Part shown: in pieces, positions 40,994 through 49,859 of the stretch
How the letters are laid out: the number at the start of each line of letters is the position of its first letter
Numbering within the stretch: the stretch's first letter is position 1
Notes under the pieces: generated by a model
Database searches by the model: none
Told to the model about the DNA's origin: nothing
The model's input: only the letters and a program-made list of their open reading frames with translations
From: Arthrobacter sp. B0490
GTDB taxonomy: Bacteria; Actinomycetota; Actinomycetes; Actinomycetales; Micrococcaceae
NCBI RefSeq assembly: GCF_002929355.1
Contig: NZ_PJIR01000008.1
Span: 1-64,000, forward strand
Length of the DNA stretch: 64,000 bases
Direction: 5' to 3'
Made by a program: the position numbers and the translations under genes

Positions 40994-42475
40994 CTACACG
41001 GAGACGCGCTGTTCGGCGCGGAGGCGGGAGTGCCGGTAACCGTACGCGAAGTAGATGGCGGTACCGATTCCGAGCCAGACGGCGAAGAACAGCCACGTGA
41101 TCGTGGCGAGGTTGAACATCAGGTAGAGGCACAGCGCGGCCGACGCGAGCGGGATGACCTTCCCGAAGGGCACGCGGAACGCGGGCTTCAGGTCGGGGCG
41201 CTTGCGGCGCAGCACGATGATCCCGAGGCTCACCGTGATGAACGCGGTCAGCGTGCCGATGTTGATCATCTCGGCGAGCACCTCGACCTGCGTGAACCCG
41301 GCGAGGAGCGCGACGACGACGCCGCAGAGGACCTGGGTGCGTGCCGGTGTGCCGTGCTTGTCCGAGGTGCGGCTCAACGCGCGGGGCAGGAGTCCGTCGC
41401 GGCTGAGGGCGAAGATCACCCGTGCCAGGCCCATGAGGAGCACCATGATGACCGTCGTCAGGCCGATCAGGCTGCCGAGCGAGATGATGCCGGCGGCCCA
41501 GTCGGCGCCGACGAGCTCGAAGGCGGTCGCGAGCGACGGCGCGCCCGACGCCCCGAGGTCCGTGTAGGGCACCATGCCGGTGACCACGAGGGTCACCAGG
41601 ATGTAGAGGACGCTGACCACGGCGAGCCCGGCGAAGATGCCGCGCGGAAGGGTGCGGCTCGGATCCTTCACCTCCTCGGCGGAGGTGGCGACGACGTCGA
41701 ACCCGATGAACGCGAAGAAGACGAGCGCGGCACCCGAGATGATCCCGGTGAAGCCGAAGGCGGCCGGCGAGGCGCCGCTGAGGAAGGAGAGGAAGGGCTG
41801 GTCCGCCCAACCGGCGCCACTGTCCGCGGCGGGCTGGGACGCGGGGACGAACGGCGTGTAGTTCGCAGGGTCGACGTAGAAGAAACCGACCACGATGACG
41901 AACAGCACGATGCCGATCTTGATGACCGTGAAGACGCTGTTGACCCGGGCGGAGAGCTTCGTGCCGTAGATGAGCACGGCGGTGAACACCGCGACGATCA
42001 GCAGCGGGCCCCAGGTCAGGTCCAGGCCCAGGAGGGTGATCTCCGAGGGGACGTCGAGGTCCAGGGCGCTGAAGAGGTCGCTGAGGTAGACGCCCCAGAA
42101 CTTCGCGATCACGGCGGCGGCCATCAGCAGTTCGAGGATCAGGTTCCAGCCGATGATCCACGCGAGCAGCTCGCCCATCGTGGCGTAGGTGAACACGTAG
42201 GCGCTGCCGGCCACCGGGATGGCCGTCGCGAATTCCGCGTAGCACATGATGGCGAGGGCGCACGTGACGGCCGCCAGCACGAAGGAAATGGTCACGGCCG
42301 GGCCGGCGTTGAAGGCGGCGGCCTGCGCGCCCACCGAGAAGATCCCGGCCCCGACGGCGACGGCGACGCCCATGATCATGAGGTCCCAGGTCGTGAGGGA
42401 CCGCTTCAGGCCGTGTCCCTTCTCGTCGGAGTCCTTGATCGACTGTTCGACGGACTTGGTCCGGAAGAGGTCCAT
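40994..42475 (-). CDS. APC-superfamily amino-acid permease (cationic-amino-acid type)
   Basis: A 493-aa 12-helix transporter. It begins MDLFRTKSVEQSIKDSDEKG, the short cytoplasmic head of the YfnA/CAT-like permeases, followed by helix 1 IMGVAVAVGAGIFSVGAQAA, where the GxG unwinding binds the substrate. FFAFIGFDVVATSAEEVKDPSRTLP is the helix 6 signature. It likely imports basic or neutral amino acids with protons. It follows the second APC permease (42645-44105) on the same strand but a strong hairpin lies between, so they are separate transcripts. Confidence 0.9.
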   Translation of the reverse strand: MDLFRTKSVEQSIKDSDEKGHGLKRSLTTWDLMIMGVAVAVGAGIFSVGAQAAAFNAGPAVTISFVLAAVTCALAIMCYAEFATAIPVAGSAYVFTYATMGELLAWIIGWNLILELLMAAAVIAKFWGVYLSDLFSALDLDVPSEITLLGLDLTWGPLLIVAVFTAVLIYGTKLSARVNSVFTVIKIGIVLFVIVVGFFYVDPANYTPFVPASQPAADSGAGWADQPFLSFLSGASPAAFGFTGIISGAALVFFAFIGFDVVATSAEEVKDPSRTLPRGIFAGLAVVSVLYILVTLVVTGMVPYTDLGASGAPSLATAFELVGADWAAGIISLGSLIGLTTVIMVLLMGLARVIFALSRDGLLPRALSRTSDKHGTPARTQVLCGVVVALLAGFTQVEVLAEMINIGTLTAFITVSLGIIVLRRKRPDLKPAFRVPFGKVIPLASAALCLYLMFNLATITWLFFAVWLGIGTAIYFAYGYRHSRLRAEQRVSV

Positions 42476-42552
42476 GGGGGTGCTGGTCCTTCGTTTGGGG
42501 AGCGGGTGCGGGCGGGCAGGGTGCTGCCGGCCCCTGACGAGGATAGGAGCAG

Positions 42553-42594
42553 CAGGGAGCCCGCCGCACATCGTGACGTGCGGCGGGCTCCCTG
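42553..42594 (-). terminator. Perfect 17-bp hairpin between the two permease genes
   Basis: CAGGGAGCCCGCCGCAC pairs exactly with its complement across an 8-nt loop (ATCGTGAC), 51 bp past the stop at 42645 on the minus strand. It would end the upstream permease transcript. Confidence 0.75.
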
Positions 42595-42644
42595 TGGGTG
42601 GCGCCGGGTGATGCTGCCTGTGACTCCGTGGGCGGCTCTGCGGG

Positions 42645-44105
42645 CTACGCGCCGCTCTTCAGCAGGGCGTGCCGCGGACTGTCGGGATTCATCAGCGAGT
42701 GCTTCCGGCCGTAGAAGAAGTACACGGCGAGGCCGATCAGGAGCCAGATGCCGAACCGCACCCAGGTCTCCCAGTGCAGCTGCAGCATCAGGAACAGCGA
42801 CGCGAGGACACCGAAGGCGGGGACGATCGGCATCAGCGGCAGCCTGAAGGTGCGGGGGACCTCGGGCCGCGTACGGCGCAGCACGATCACCGCGATGCAG
42901 ACGACGACGAACGCCGCGAGGATGCCGATGTTGGTGAGGTCCGCGACGGCGCGGATGGGGAAGACACCGGCGAGCAGGGCCGAGGCGATACCGGCGATCC
43001 AGGTGACCCGCTGCGGCGTGCCGTTCTTGTCCGTCGTGGAGAACCAGGCCGGCAGGAGACCGTCGCGGCTCATCGAGAACCAGACGCGCGTCACGCCGAG
43101 GAGGAAGGTCAGCATGACGGTGAGGATGGAGATCACCGCGAAGGCCGAGATGATCGTCGCGACGACCGGGAGGCCGACGGACTGGAACGCCGAGGCGAAG
43201 CCGGCCGTGGGGCTGATGTCCTGGTAGTTCTGCATGCCCGTGAGGACGAGGGTCGCGAGGACGTACAGCACCATGGCGATCAGGAGGGACAGGAGAATGG
43301 CCTTCGGCATGTGCTTCTTGCCGTCCGTCGCCTCCTCCGCCGCGGTGCTCATGGCGTCGTAGCCGAAGACCGCGAAGAACACGGTGGCCGCACCGGTGAA
43401 CACGGCGCCGAAGCCCGACGGCAGGAACGGCGAGTAGTTCTCGGCGTTGACGTAGAAGAATCCGAGGCCGACGATCCCGAGGATGAGCAGGATCTTGAGG
43501 CCCACGGCGATGAGCTCGAAGCGGCCGAAGGTCTTGGTGCCGCGGCTGAGGATGAACGTGATGATCAGGCACACCACGATCGCGGGGACGTTGATCACGC
43601 CGCCCTCGATGGTGTCCGGGGTGCCCTGCATCCAGGTGGGCACGGTGACGCCGATGCCGGACATGAACTCGGCGAAGTACCCCGAGATGCCGATGGCCAC
43701 GACCGCGACGATGGCGATGTACTCGAGCAGGAGGTCCCACCCGATGAACCATCCGATGATCTCACCGAGCGCCACGTAGCCGTACGTGTAGGCCGATCCG
43801 GCGCGGGGGATCATCCCGGCGAACTCCGCGTAGGACAGCGCCGCTGCAGCGCTGGCGAGCCCGGCGACGAGGAAGGAGAGCAGGACGGCCGGCCCGACGG
43901 GCGTGCCGTCCGGTCCGCCGTTCGCCACGAGGCCGGCGAGCGTGAAGATCCCCACGCCGATGATGCCGCCGACGCCGATGGCCGTCAGCTGCCAGAGGCC
44001 GAGGCTCTTGAACAGGCCCGAGCGGCCCGTCTCGTCCTCGACGTTGTCGATGGGCTTGCGCCGCAGAACCGATTGCGATCCCCGCGCCCCTGAGCTGTCC
44101 GACAT
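42645..44105 (-). CDS. APC-superfamily amino-acid permease
   Basis: A 486-aa 12-helix permease related to, but clearly diverged from, the next gene downstream. Helix 1 is IGVGGIIGVGIFTLAGLVANGG, helix 6 region FFAVFGYDAMSTAAEEATDGKKHMPKA, and loop WFSMSRDGLLPAWFS is shared with the neighbour. It resembles CAT/YhdG-type cationic or aromatic amino-acid carriers. The ATG at 44105 with AAGG 6 nt upstream is preferred to one two codons earlier. Two adjacent permeases of one superfamily suggest duplication followed by change of substrate. Confidence 0.88.
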   Translation of the reverse strand: MSDSSGARGSQSVLRRKPIDNVEDETGRSGLFKSLGLWQLTAIGVGGIIGVGIFTLAGLVANGGPDGTPVGPAVLLSFLVAGLASAAAALSYAEFAGMIPRAGSAYTYGYVALGEIIGWFIGWDLLLEYIAIVAVVAIGISGYFAEFMSGIGVTVPTWMQGTPDTIEGGVINVPAIVVCLIITFILSRGTKTFGRFELIAVGLKILLILGIVGLGFFYVNAENYSPFLPSGFGAVFTGAATVFFAVFGYDAMSTAAEEATDGKKHMPKAILLSLLIAMVLYVLATLVLTGMQNYQDISPTAGFASAFQSVGLPVVATIISAFAVISILTVMLTFLLGVTRVWFSMSRDGLLPAWFSTTDKNGTPQRVTWIAGIASALLAGVFPIRAVADLTNIGILAAFVVVCIAVIVLRRTRPEVPRTFRLPLMPIVPAFGVLASLFLMLQLHWETWVRFGIWLLIGLAVYFFYGRKHSLMNPDSPRHALLKSGA

Positions 44106-44210
44106 CGTCATCCTTTCCTAGGAGGGGTGTGCACTGTGCATCCAGCAAGTATGGAGCCGGCTGTCGGTCCGCGGAAGCAGGCGTTCCTGAAGGGAAAGCG
44201 TTGGTTCTCC

Positions 44211-44819
44211 TTAACCTTCGCCGGACGGGGGACGGCGCAGCGCGTGCAGCAGGAGGCCGAGATACCGCTCGAAGCCGTCGGACCGGTCGGCGGGTTCGGG
44301 CGGAAGGGAGCCGAGCATGCGGATCAGGGCCAGCAGGTCCTGTGCCGTCAGGTCCGTCCGGGCGCCGCCGTCGTTCCTCAGCCGGGACGCCAGTTCCTCG
44401 GCGGTCGGCGTGATGCGCTCGCGGAGGAGGGCGAGGCCGGCCGACACGAAGCGGGGATCGTGCAGCAGTTCGCGGAGCCCCCGGTCCTCCAGCTGCATGC
44501 GTGCGGCGGCGCCGACGAAGAGTCTCGCGGCCGTCCACGGGTCGGCGGTCCGGAGCGCGGACGCCGCGACGGCGTCGACGTCCGCGACGCGCTGCTCGAG
44601 GATCGCCTCGATGAGCGTCCGGCGGTCCGGGAACCTGCGGTACACGGTCCCGACCCCCACGCCGGCCTCGCGGGCGATGTCCTCGAAGCTGCAGTCCGCC
44701 CCCCGGACGGCGAACATGCGCCGCGCCGCCGCGAGGACCACCTCCCGGTTGCGCCGGGCGTCCCGTCGCAGCGGGCGCTCGACGGCGCCCGGTCCGGGAG
44801 CCTCAGGGGGGCGGGGCAT
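44211..44819 (-). CDS. TetR/AcrR-family transcriptional regulator
   Basis: A 202-aa repressor-type protein. The HTH is at about residues 20-70 (AARRMFAVRGADCSFEDIAREAGVGVGTVYRRFPDRRTLIEAIL); the C-terminal part is a helical ligand domain (TetR_C, SBD-like). Its ATG lies within the end of the PAP2 gene (17-bp overlap), so it is the second gene of a PAP2-TetR operon. Its targets might be that operon or the permease downstream, whose start is 106 bp past the TetR stop; the latter is not tested by any visible operator. Confidence 0.92.
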   Translation of the reverse strand: MPRPPEAPGPGAVERPLRRDARRNREVVLAAARRMFAVRGADCSFEDIAREAGVGVGTVYRRFPDRRTLIEAILEQRVADVDAVAASALRTADPWTAARLFVGAAARMQLEDRGLRELLHDPRFVSAGLALLRERITPTAEELASRLRNDGGARTDLTAQDLLALIRMLGSLPPEPADRSDGFERYLGLLLHALRRPPSGEG

Positions 44820-45597
44820 GCGGGGCCGCCCGGTGCAGCCGGAAGGTCAGGAAGAGCCGGTGGGCGGTGATGACGACGGCGAGCCAGGCGATCCCGAGGG
44901 TCCAGGCCACCAGGACGTCGGTGAGCCAGTGGTGGCCGAGGTAGACGCGGCTGAGGCCCATGCTCACCGCGAACAGGACGGCGAGCGTGATCGTGAGGGT
45001 TCGGGTGCGCTTGCGGTGCTGCCGCACCACGAGCAGGTAGGCGACGACGCCCGCGATCACGAGGGCGTTCAGCGAGTGGCCGCTGGGGAACGACGGCGAC
45101 GACTCGTAGGGCGGGACGGCGAGTTCGATCGGCGGGCGGAGCCGACCGATGGCGTCCTTCCCGGCGACGGTCATCAGCAGGGAGCCGAAGGCCGCGGCGG
45201 GCAGCAGGATCACGGGGATCCACGATCTGCGGCGGACGGCGAGCAGCACCATCACGGACACGGCGAGGATGGGCATGCCGATCGGCCCGCCGATGTGGGT
45301 GTAGCCGGTGATGACGGCGTCGAGCCAGTCCTGGCGCAGTGAGACGGCGAGGTCCAGGGCAGGACGATCGAGGGCGGCGACGCCGTCGGACTCGACGACC
45401 GACTCGTACACCTCGGCCGACACGGCCGTCAGGGCCGCGGCGATGCCCCCGCCGATCGCGATCAGGAGCAGCAGCGCCCCGTGCGGTCCGACCCATCGGG
45501 CGAGCGGACGGACGCACTGCACGAGGAAGCGGCCGACCGGCGACTTCCAGCGGGTGAGGTCCCGTGGTCCTACGTACTGGTCCTGGTGGGCTGGCAT
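44803..45597 (-). CDS. PAP2-type membrane phosphatase
   Basis: A 264-aa protein of the PAP2/phosphatidic-acid phosphatase superfamily with about six helices. The three motifs are visible: KDAIGRLRPPIE (about 145), FPSGHS (about 176) and SRVYLGHHWLTDV (about 220). It probably removes phosphate from lipid phosphates such as phosphatidic acid or undecaprenyl pyrophosphate at the outer membrane face. It is the first gene of an operon with TetR. A TAGAGT -10 box 6 nt before the ATG suggests a leaderless mRNA, back to back with pdxH. Confidence 0.9.
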   Translation of the reverse strand: MPAHQDQYVGPRDLTRWKSPVGRFLVQCVRPLARWVGPHGALLLLIAIGGGIAAALTAVSAEVYESVVESDGVAALDRPALDLAVSLRQDWLDAVITGYTHIGGPIGMPILAVSVMVLLAVRRRSWIPVILLPAAAFGSLLMTVAGKDAIGRLRPPIELAVPPYESSPSFPSGHSLNALVIAGVVAYLLVVRQHRKRTRTLTITLAVLFAVSMGLSRVYLGHHWLTDVLVAWTLGIAWLAVVITAHRLFLTFRLHRAAPHAPPP

Positions 45598-45603
45598 CCA
45601 ACG

Positions 45604-45609
45604 ACTCTA
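45604..45609 (-). promoter_or_regulatory. Putative -10 box (TAGAGT) of PAP2 gene
   Basis: On the minus strand TAGAGT ends 6 nt before the ATG at 45597. Confidence 0.5.
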
Positions 45610-45694
45610 TGCCGCCGGTGCGCGTGACGGGACACGGACGGGCACGGCGGAGGGCGGTTTGCGCCCGCGGAGGCCGCGTGTGCTCCGGGCCGAC

Positions 45695-45700
45695 TAGGCT
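45695..45700 (+). promoter_or_regulatory. Putative -10 box (TAGGCT) of pdxH
   Basis: TAGGCT ends 6 nt before the ATG at 45707; the gene has no ribosome site. Confidence 0.5.
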
Positions 45701-45706
45701 GGCCGC

Positions 45707-46369
45707 ATGAACGAGCCAGGCCTGATCCGCGACCTCGTCCGCGGCGTCCCCGTCTTCCCCGACGACATGCCGCCCTTCGACCCGCAGGCCGCGCCCGGCT
45801 CGCCGGTCGACCTGTTCGTGGAGTGGCTGACGCGCGCCGTGGAGGACGGCGTCGCGGCACCGCACGCGGTCACGCTCGCGACCGTGGGCGACGACGGCAT
45901 GCCGGACGCGCGCGTTGTGATCCTCAAGGACCTCACCCCGGCCGGGTGGCAGGTGGCCTCCAGCCTGGACAGCCCGAAGGGGCGGCAGCTCGCCGCGAAC
46001 CCCTCGGCGGCCCTCACCTTCTTCTGGCCCGCGGCGGGTCGGCAGGTGAGGATCCGCGGATCGGTCTCGACCGCCACCGCCGAGGAGAACGACGCCGACT
46101 TCCAGCGCCGGCACCCCGTGGCGCGGGCACTCGTGCTGGCCGGATCCCAGAGCTCCGTCCTGCGCAGCAGGGAGGAGCTCGACGCCGCGGTCGGGGAGCA
46201 GGTGGAGCGTCTCGAGGCGGCGGACGGCCTCGCCTCGACCACGTGGACGGTCTTCACCGTGGCGCCGGACGCCGTCGAGTTCTGGCAGGCGGACCAGGAG
46301 CGCCGGCACGTCCGCCTCCTGTATTCGAGGTCCGGCGAGGGATGGCGCCGGGAGCTGCTCTGGCCGTAG
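45707..46369 (+). CDS. pdxH: Pyridoxal/pyridoxamine 5'-phosphate oxidase-like flavoprotein
   Basis: A 220-aa FMN-dependent split-barrel enzyme. TLATVGDDGMPDARVVILKDL (FMN-binding), FFWPAAGRQVRIRGSVS and the C-terminal FWQADQERRHVRLLYSRSGEGWRRELLWP match pyridoxine 5'-phosphate oxidase, which makes pyridoxal phosphate from PNP/PMP using O2. The C-terminal RxLW-type end is typical, although family members in actinobacteria may act on other substrates. It is monocistronic, and its 3' end faces a metallopeptidase gene across a hairpin. Confidence 0.85.
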   Translation: MNEPGLIRDLVRGVPVFPDDMPPFDPQAAPGSPVDLFVEWLTRAVEDGVAAPHAVTLATVGDDGMPDARVVILKDLTPAGWQVASSLDSPKGRQLAANPSAALTFFWPAAGRQVRIRGSVSTATAEENDADFQRRHPVARALVLAGSQSSVLRSREELDAAVGEQVERLEAADGLASTTWTVFTVAPDAVEFWQADQERRHVRLLYSRSGEGWRRELLWP

Positions 46370-46388
46370 GCCGGCCCGTCAGGTCACC

Positions 46389-46419
46389 GGGCGCCTCCCG
46401 TGTGCTCCGTCAGGCGCCC
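46389..46419. terminator. Hairpin between convergent pdxH and metallopeptidase genes
   Basis: GGGCGCCT pairs with AGGCGCCC across a 15-nt loop, 19 bp past the pdxH stop and overlapping the end of the minus-strand metallopeptidase gene (stop 46410). Confidence 0.5.
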
Positions 46420-47429
46420 GCTCCCGCCACCGGTTCCCCGACGCGCACGCGCAGCTTGTGCACGAAGTCGAGCTTCGCGACGACGGCGGGCGGCAGGACG
46501 AACGGGTACAGGTCGTTGGCACCCATGCTGCGGTTGACCTGGTTGAGCGCCACGGAGAGCGGGATCCACGTCTCGCGGACCACGTCGCCGAAGTCCTCCG
46601 AGCTGTTCGGGCCCGGACCCTCGGCGAGCCCGTACTGCAGGGCCGTGTCGACCGTGTCGCAGATGTGGAGGTAGTGCGCGAAGGTCTCGGCGAAGTCCTC
46701 GTAGGGGTGCATCGTCGCGTACGTGGAGATGTGGTCCTGCCGCCAGTCCTCGGGTGCGCCCTCGGCGTAGTGCCGCTCGAGGGCGTCCTGGTAGCTGGTC
46801 CGGTCGTCGCCGAAGATGCTGCGCGCCCGGTCCGTCAGGGCAGCATCGGAGAACACGAGTGTCCCCTCGAAGTAGTGGCCGGTCTCGTGGCGGAAGTGCC
46901 CCAGCATGGTGCGGTAGGGCTCCTCGAGCGTCGCCCGCATCTTCTCGCGGTGGGAATCCACGGTCTCCGCCAGGTCGATGGTGATGAGGCCGTTCTGGTG
47001 CCCGATCACCACCTTCTCCTCGACGCTGGAGAGCAGGTCGAACGCGAGGCCCCGCTCCGGGTTCCGGACGCGGTCCTCGATCGGCAGGCCGAGGACGTCG
47101 AGTTCGTGGACGAGGTGCCGCTTGGACCGTTCGGCGTCGAGGAACTGGGCGAGGCCGGTGGTGTCGTGGTCCGCCGGGCGGGTGCGGGTGAGGTTGCAGC
47201 TGAAGCACTCGTCGCCCTCCTCCCCGACCAGCCAGGTGCAGCCGGACAGCGTCAGGTTGACGCAGCGGCGCAGGGACCGGCCCTCGAGGTCGCGGTACAC
47301 GCCGTCGTCGTCCAGGGGTGTGATGGCCCGCTCGCCGCGGTGGAACCCGAGCTGCGTGCCGCAGGCGAGGCAGCGGGAGTTCTCGAAGAACAGGGGCGCC
47401 GAGCAGACGGCGCAGGTGAAGCGTTGCAT
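46410..47429 (-). CDS. Putative zinc-binding metallopeptidase (HExxH type) with N-terminal zinc ribbon
   Basis: A 339-aa protein. Two CxxC pairs (FTCAVCSAPLFF and RCLACGTQLGF) form a zinc ribbon at residues 5-25, with further cysteines near 65-78 (CTWLV, ECFSC). The catalytic helix FRHETGHYFEG (HExxH) lies near residue 182, and the third ligand region is MHPYEDFAETFAHYLHI near 245. It resembles the actinobacterial Peptidase_Mx / DUF2248-like family. There is no signal peptide, so it is likely cytoplasmic. The TauE-like gene upstream is on the same strand 29 bp away. Confidence 0.85.
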   Translation of the reverse strand: MQRFTCAVCSAPLFFENSRCLACGTQLGFHRGERAITPLDDDGVYRDLEGRSLRRCVNLTLSGCTWLVGEEGDECFSCNLTRTRPADHDTTGLAQFLDAERSKRHLVHELDVLGLPIEDRVRNPERGLAFDLLSSVEEKVVIGHQNGLITIDLAETVDSHREKMRATLEEPYRTMLGHFRHETGHYFEGTLVFSDAALTDRARSIFGDDRTSYQDALERHYAEGAPEDWRQDHISTYATMHPYEDFAETFAHYLHICDTVDTALQYGLAEGPGPNSSEDFGDVVRETWIPLSVALNQVNRSMGANDLYPFVLPPAVVAKLDFVHKLRVRVGEPVAGAGA

Positions 47430-47457
47430 GGGGATTCCTGGTTCCGGGTGGTGGAGG

Positions 47458-48234
47458 TCAGCTGAAGAAGACGATGCGGATCAGTGCGGCCGTGCCGATG
47501 ACGAGGATGGTGGCACGCAGCGCGAGGGGGGAGAGCCTGCGGCCCACGCGGGCCCCGAGGAACCCGCCGAGGGTGGCGCCGACGGCGATGATGAGCACCA
47601 GCGCCCAGTTGATGGAGCTCCAGGCGAACACCATGAACGTGACCGCCGCGACGCCGTTGACGGCGGTGGTGAGGACGTTCTTGATGGCGTTGATCCGCTG
47701 GAGGCTCTCGATGGTGACCATGCTCATCAGGCCGACGATGAGGATGCCCTGCGCCGCCCCGAAGTAGCCGCCGTAGACCCCCAGGACGCCGATGCCGGCG
47801 AGCAGGAGCAACGAACGACGCCGGGAGGCAGCGGCGTCGGGAGCGGCCTCGCCGGCCTTCGCGGCCGCGGCGCGCTGCACGCGCGGAGCCAGCGCCACCA
47901 TGACGAGCCCGATGATGATGAGGATGGGCACGATCGCCTGGAAGGCTTCCGCCGGCAGCACGAGCAGCAGGAGCGCACCGACCAGGCCGCCGAGCGCCGA
48001 CATCGGCAGCAGCCTCAGGAGGAGCCGCTTGTTCGCGACGATCTCGCGGCGGTATCCCCACGAGCCGGACAGCCCACCACCCACGAGTCCGATGTTGTTC
48101 GAGATGTTCGCGACGATCGGCGGATAGCCGAACAGGAGGAGGGTCGGGAAGGTCACCAGGGTCCCGGACCCCACGACGACATTGATCATGCCTGCCCAGA
48201 AACCGGCGGCGAGGATCACGGCGATCTCGAGCAA
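47458..48234 (-). CDS. TauE/SafE-family membrane permease (sulfite/organosulfonate exporter-like)
   Basis: A 258-aa membrane protein with about eight helices in two repeated halves. GFWAGMINVVVGSGTLVTFPTLL (repeat 1) and GVYGGYFGAAQGILIVGLMS (repeat 2) are the family motifs. TauE/SafE proteins export sulfite, sulfoacetate or other anions, but substrates of most are unknown. The start is a TTG at 48234 with a GAGGACG ribosome site about 10 nt upstream; no ATG is near. The downstream metallopeptidase may be co-transcribed. Confidence 0.85.
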   Translation of the reverse strand: MLEIAVILAAGFWAGMINVVVGSGTLVTFPTLLLFGYPPIVANISNNIGLVGGGLSGSWGYRREIVANKRLLLRLLPMSALGGLVGALLLLVLPAEAFQAIVPILIIIGLVMVALAPRVQRAAAAKAGEAAPDAAASRRRSLLLLAGIGVLGVYGGYFGAAQGILIVGLMSMVTIESLQRINAIKNVLTTAVNGVAAVTFMVFAWSSINWALVLIIAVGATLGGFLGARVGRRLSPLALRATILVIGTAALIRIVFFS

Positions 48235-48352
48235 GCGGGGGACGTCCTCTCAGGTCCGGGAAGGGCGCTCCCGTCGGCGCCGGCATCAGCAGAACGGCCG
48301 GCGGGAAGGCACCCGGGCAAGGACATGCCCGTCGCCCGGCCGGACCGGGGTG

Positions 48353-49180
48353 TCAGTGGCCGAACTCGTCCGAGTCCACGATCTCCGCGTCGCCGCTGTC
48401 CAGGGTGTAGAGGCGAGCCAGCTCCTCCCCCGAGAGTTCGAAGTCGAAGACGTCGAGGTTCTCCGCCAGGCGCTTAGGGTCGGACGACTTCGGGATGGCG
48501 ACCATGCCCTGCTGGACGTGCCAGCGCAGGACCACCTGTGCGGGCGTGCGCCCGTGCGCCCGTGCGATCGCCACGAGACCCGGGTCCTCCAGGAGCCCGC
48601 TGCCCTGGCCCAGCGGGCTCCAGGATTCCGTCACGATCCCGTGGTCGTTGTGGAAGGCGCGTTCCTCGATGCGGGGCCGCTGCGGGTCGAGCTGGATCTG
48701 GTTGACGTCGGGCACGATCCCGGCGTCGAGGACCTGCTGCAGGTGCGCGGGCTTGTAGTTGGAGGTGCCCACCGCGCGGACGAGGCCCTCCTCCAGGAGA
48801 CCCGCGATGCCCTGCACGGCCTCCACCTGGCGGCCCTGGCCCGGGTTGGGCCAGTGGACGAGCAGCAGGTCGATGTAGTCGAGGCCCAGCAGGCCGGCGC
48901 TGGTCTCGAAAGCCCGCCGCACGCCGTCCTTGCTGTGGTGCTCGCTGTTGAACTTCGTGGTGATGAACAGCTCCTCGCGGGGAACGCCCGAACGGCGGAT
49001 GCCCTCGCCCACGCCCTTCTCGTTGCGGTAGTTCTCCGCGGTGTCGATCAGCCGGTACCCGGTCTCGATCGCGAGGCTCACGGTGTCCGCCGCCGCCGCA
49101 TCGTCCAGCGGCCAGGTGCCGAGTCCGAGGAGGGGGAGATGGGCGCCGCTGCGCAGCTGGACGGTGGGGGCCGGTGCCAT
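48353..49180 (-). CDS. Aldo/keto reductase
   Basis: A 275-aa NADPH-dependent TIM-barrel oxidoreductase. The catalytic tetrad is in LIDTAENYRNEKGVGEGI (Asp, Tyr), FITTKF (Lys) and LLLVHWPNP (His). The NADPH-phosphate site is VAIPKSSDPKRLAENLDVF. It closely resembles AKR5-type 2,5-diketo-D-gluconate reductases and methylglyoxal reductases. The ATG at 49180 has AGGAG upstream. A short C-terminal extension (DAEIVDSDEFGH) is unremarkable. Confidence 0.92.
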   Translation of the reverse strand: MAPAPTVQLRSGAHLPLLGLGTWPLDDAAAADTVSLAIETGYRLIDTAENYRNEKGVGEGIRRSGVPREELFITTKFNSEHHSKDGVRRAFETSAGLLGLDYIDLLLVHWPNPGQGRQVEAVQGIAGLLEEGLVRAVGTSNYKPAHLQQVLDAGIVPDVNQIQLDPQRPRIEERAFHNDHGIVTESWSPLGQGSGLLEDPGLVAIARAHGRTPAQVVLRWHVQQGMVAIPKSSDPKRLAENLDVFDFELSGEELARLYTLDSGDAEIVDSDEFGH

Positions 49181-49316
49181 GGTGGGACTCCTGGTCGAGG
49201 GATGGTGTCCGCACCAGCCTTCCCCGCCTGCACTCCAACCGTCAACCGGGCACGGGCCCGCGGCCCGACGGCAGGGAACGTGTAGGCGAGGACCCGCGGC
49301 CGCGGGTCACCTGCAG

Positions 49317-49586
49317 CTAGCCGACCAGCCGTCGGGGGTCGTACCGGATGGCATCGTGCGCCGCGGGCGTCCCGCCGTACGTGGCGCGCGGCGGACGGCC
49401 CGGCGTGCCGCCTGCCAGCAGATCGTCGACCAGTTCGTTGACGGCACCCGCGATGCAGTCGCGTTCCTCGCCCGTCAGGGGGACGAGGCCGTGGAGATAG
49501 GCGTCCAGCTCCAGCTCGTCGAAGAAACCGCCGGAATTGAGGTAATGCAGGTGCACCTCGGCGAGCGTCAGGCACGACGCCGCCAT
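49317..49586 (-). CDS. 89-aa conserved-looking hypothetical protein
   Basis: A small protein that begins MAASCLTLAEVHLHYLNSGG, continues FFDELELDAYLHGLVPLTGEERDCIAGAVNEL, and ends with DAIRYDPRRLVG. The helical pattern and codon use look genuine, and I have the impression that similar short proteins occur in other Micrococcaceae, but I cannot name a family. GGAGAG is only 2 nt from this ATG; an in-frame GTG at 49640 is the alternative start and lacks a ribosome site. No transmembrane segment. Confidence 0.55.
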   Translation of the reverse strand: MAASCLTLAEVHLHYLNSGGFFDELELDAYLHGLVPLTGEERDCIAGAVNELVDDLLAGGTPGRPPRATYGGTPAAHDAIRYDPRRLVG

Positions 49587-49760
49587 GGCTCTCCGGGCGG
49601 TCTGGAACTGCAATGCAGGCTCCCTCAGGGGCAGGATCACCCGGGCGCCGACGGCGGGGGTGTTGCGATCACGCTAGTCCCACCGCCGTCAAGCCCTGCC
49701 GGGCGCAGCATCAAGATTTGTTCAAGCCGCATGCCCGACCCATAACAGGGCCGCCGGGGA

Positions 49761-49808
49761 TATAGTAAGGGTACGTAATTTCCCATCCGGAAAGAATGTG
49801 CCTATAGT
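49761..49808 (+). promoter_or_regulatory. Two TATAGT boxes flanking a TTTCC/GGAAA inverted repeat
   Basis: TATAGT occurs at 49761-49766 and again at 49803-49808; between them TTTCC (49779-49783) and GGAAA (49789-49793) form an inverted repeat with a 5-nt centre. These lie 50-100 bp upstream of the GNAT-like gene at 49860 and are candidates for a regulated promoter. Confidence 0.4.
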
Positions 49809-49859
49809 TTCGGGCAGGGCCTAGCAGCGGGCCATCGAACCACCAGTGTGGAGCTGACC

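Noticed and set aside
40994..44105. Treating the two neighbouring APC permeases as one operon
   Set aside because: A perfect 17-bp hairpin lies between them and the gap is 169 bp, which points to separate transcripts.
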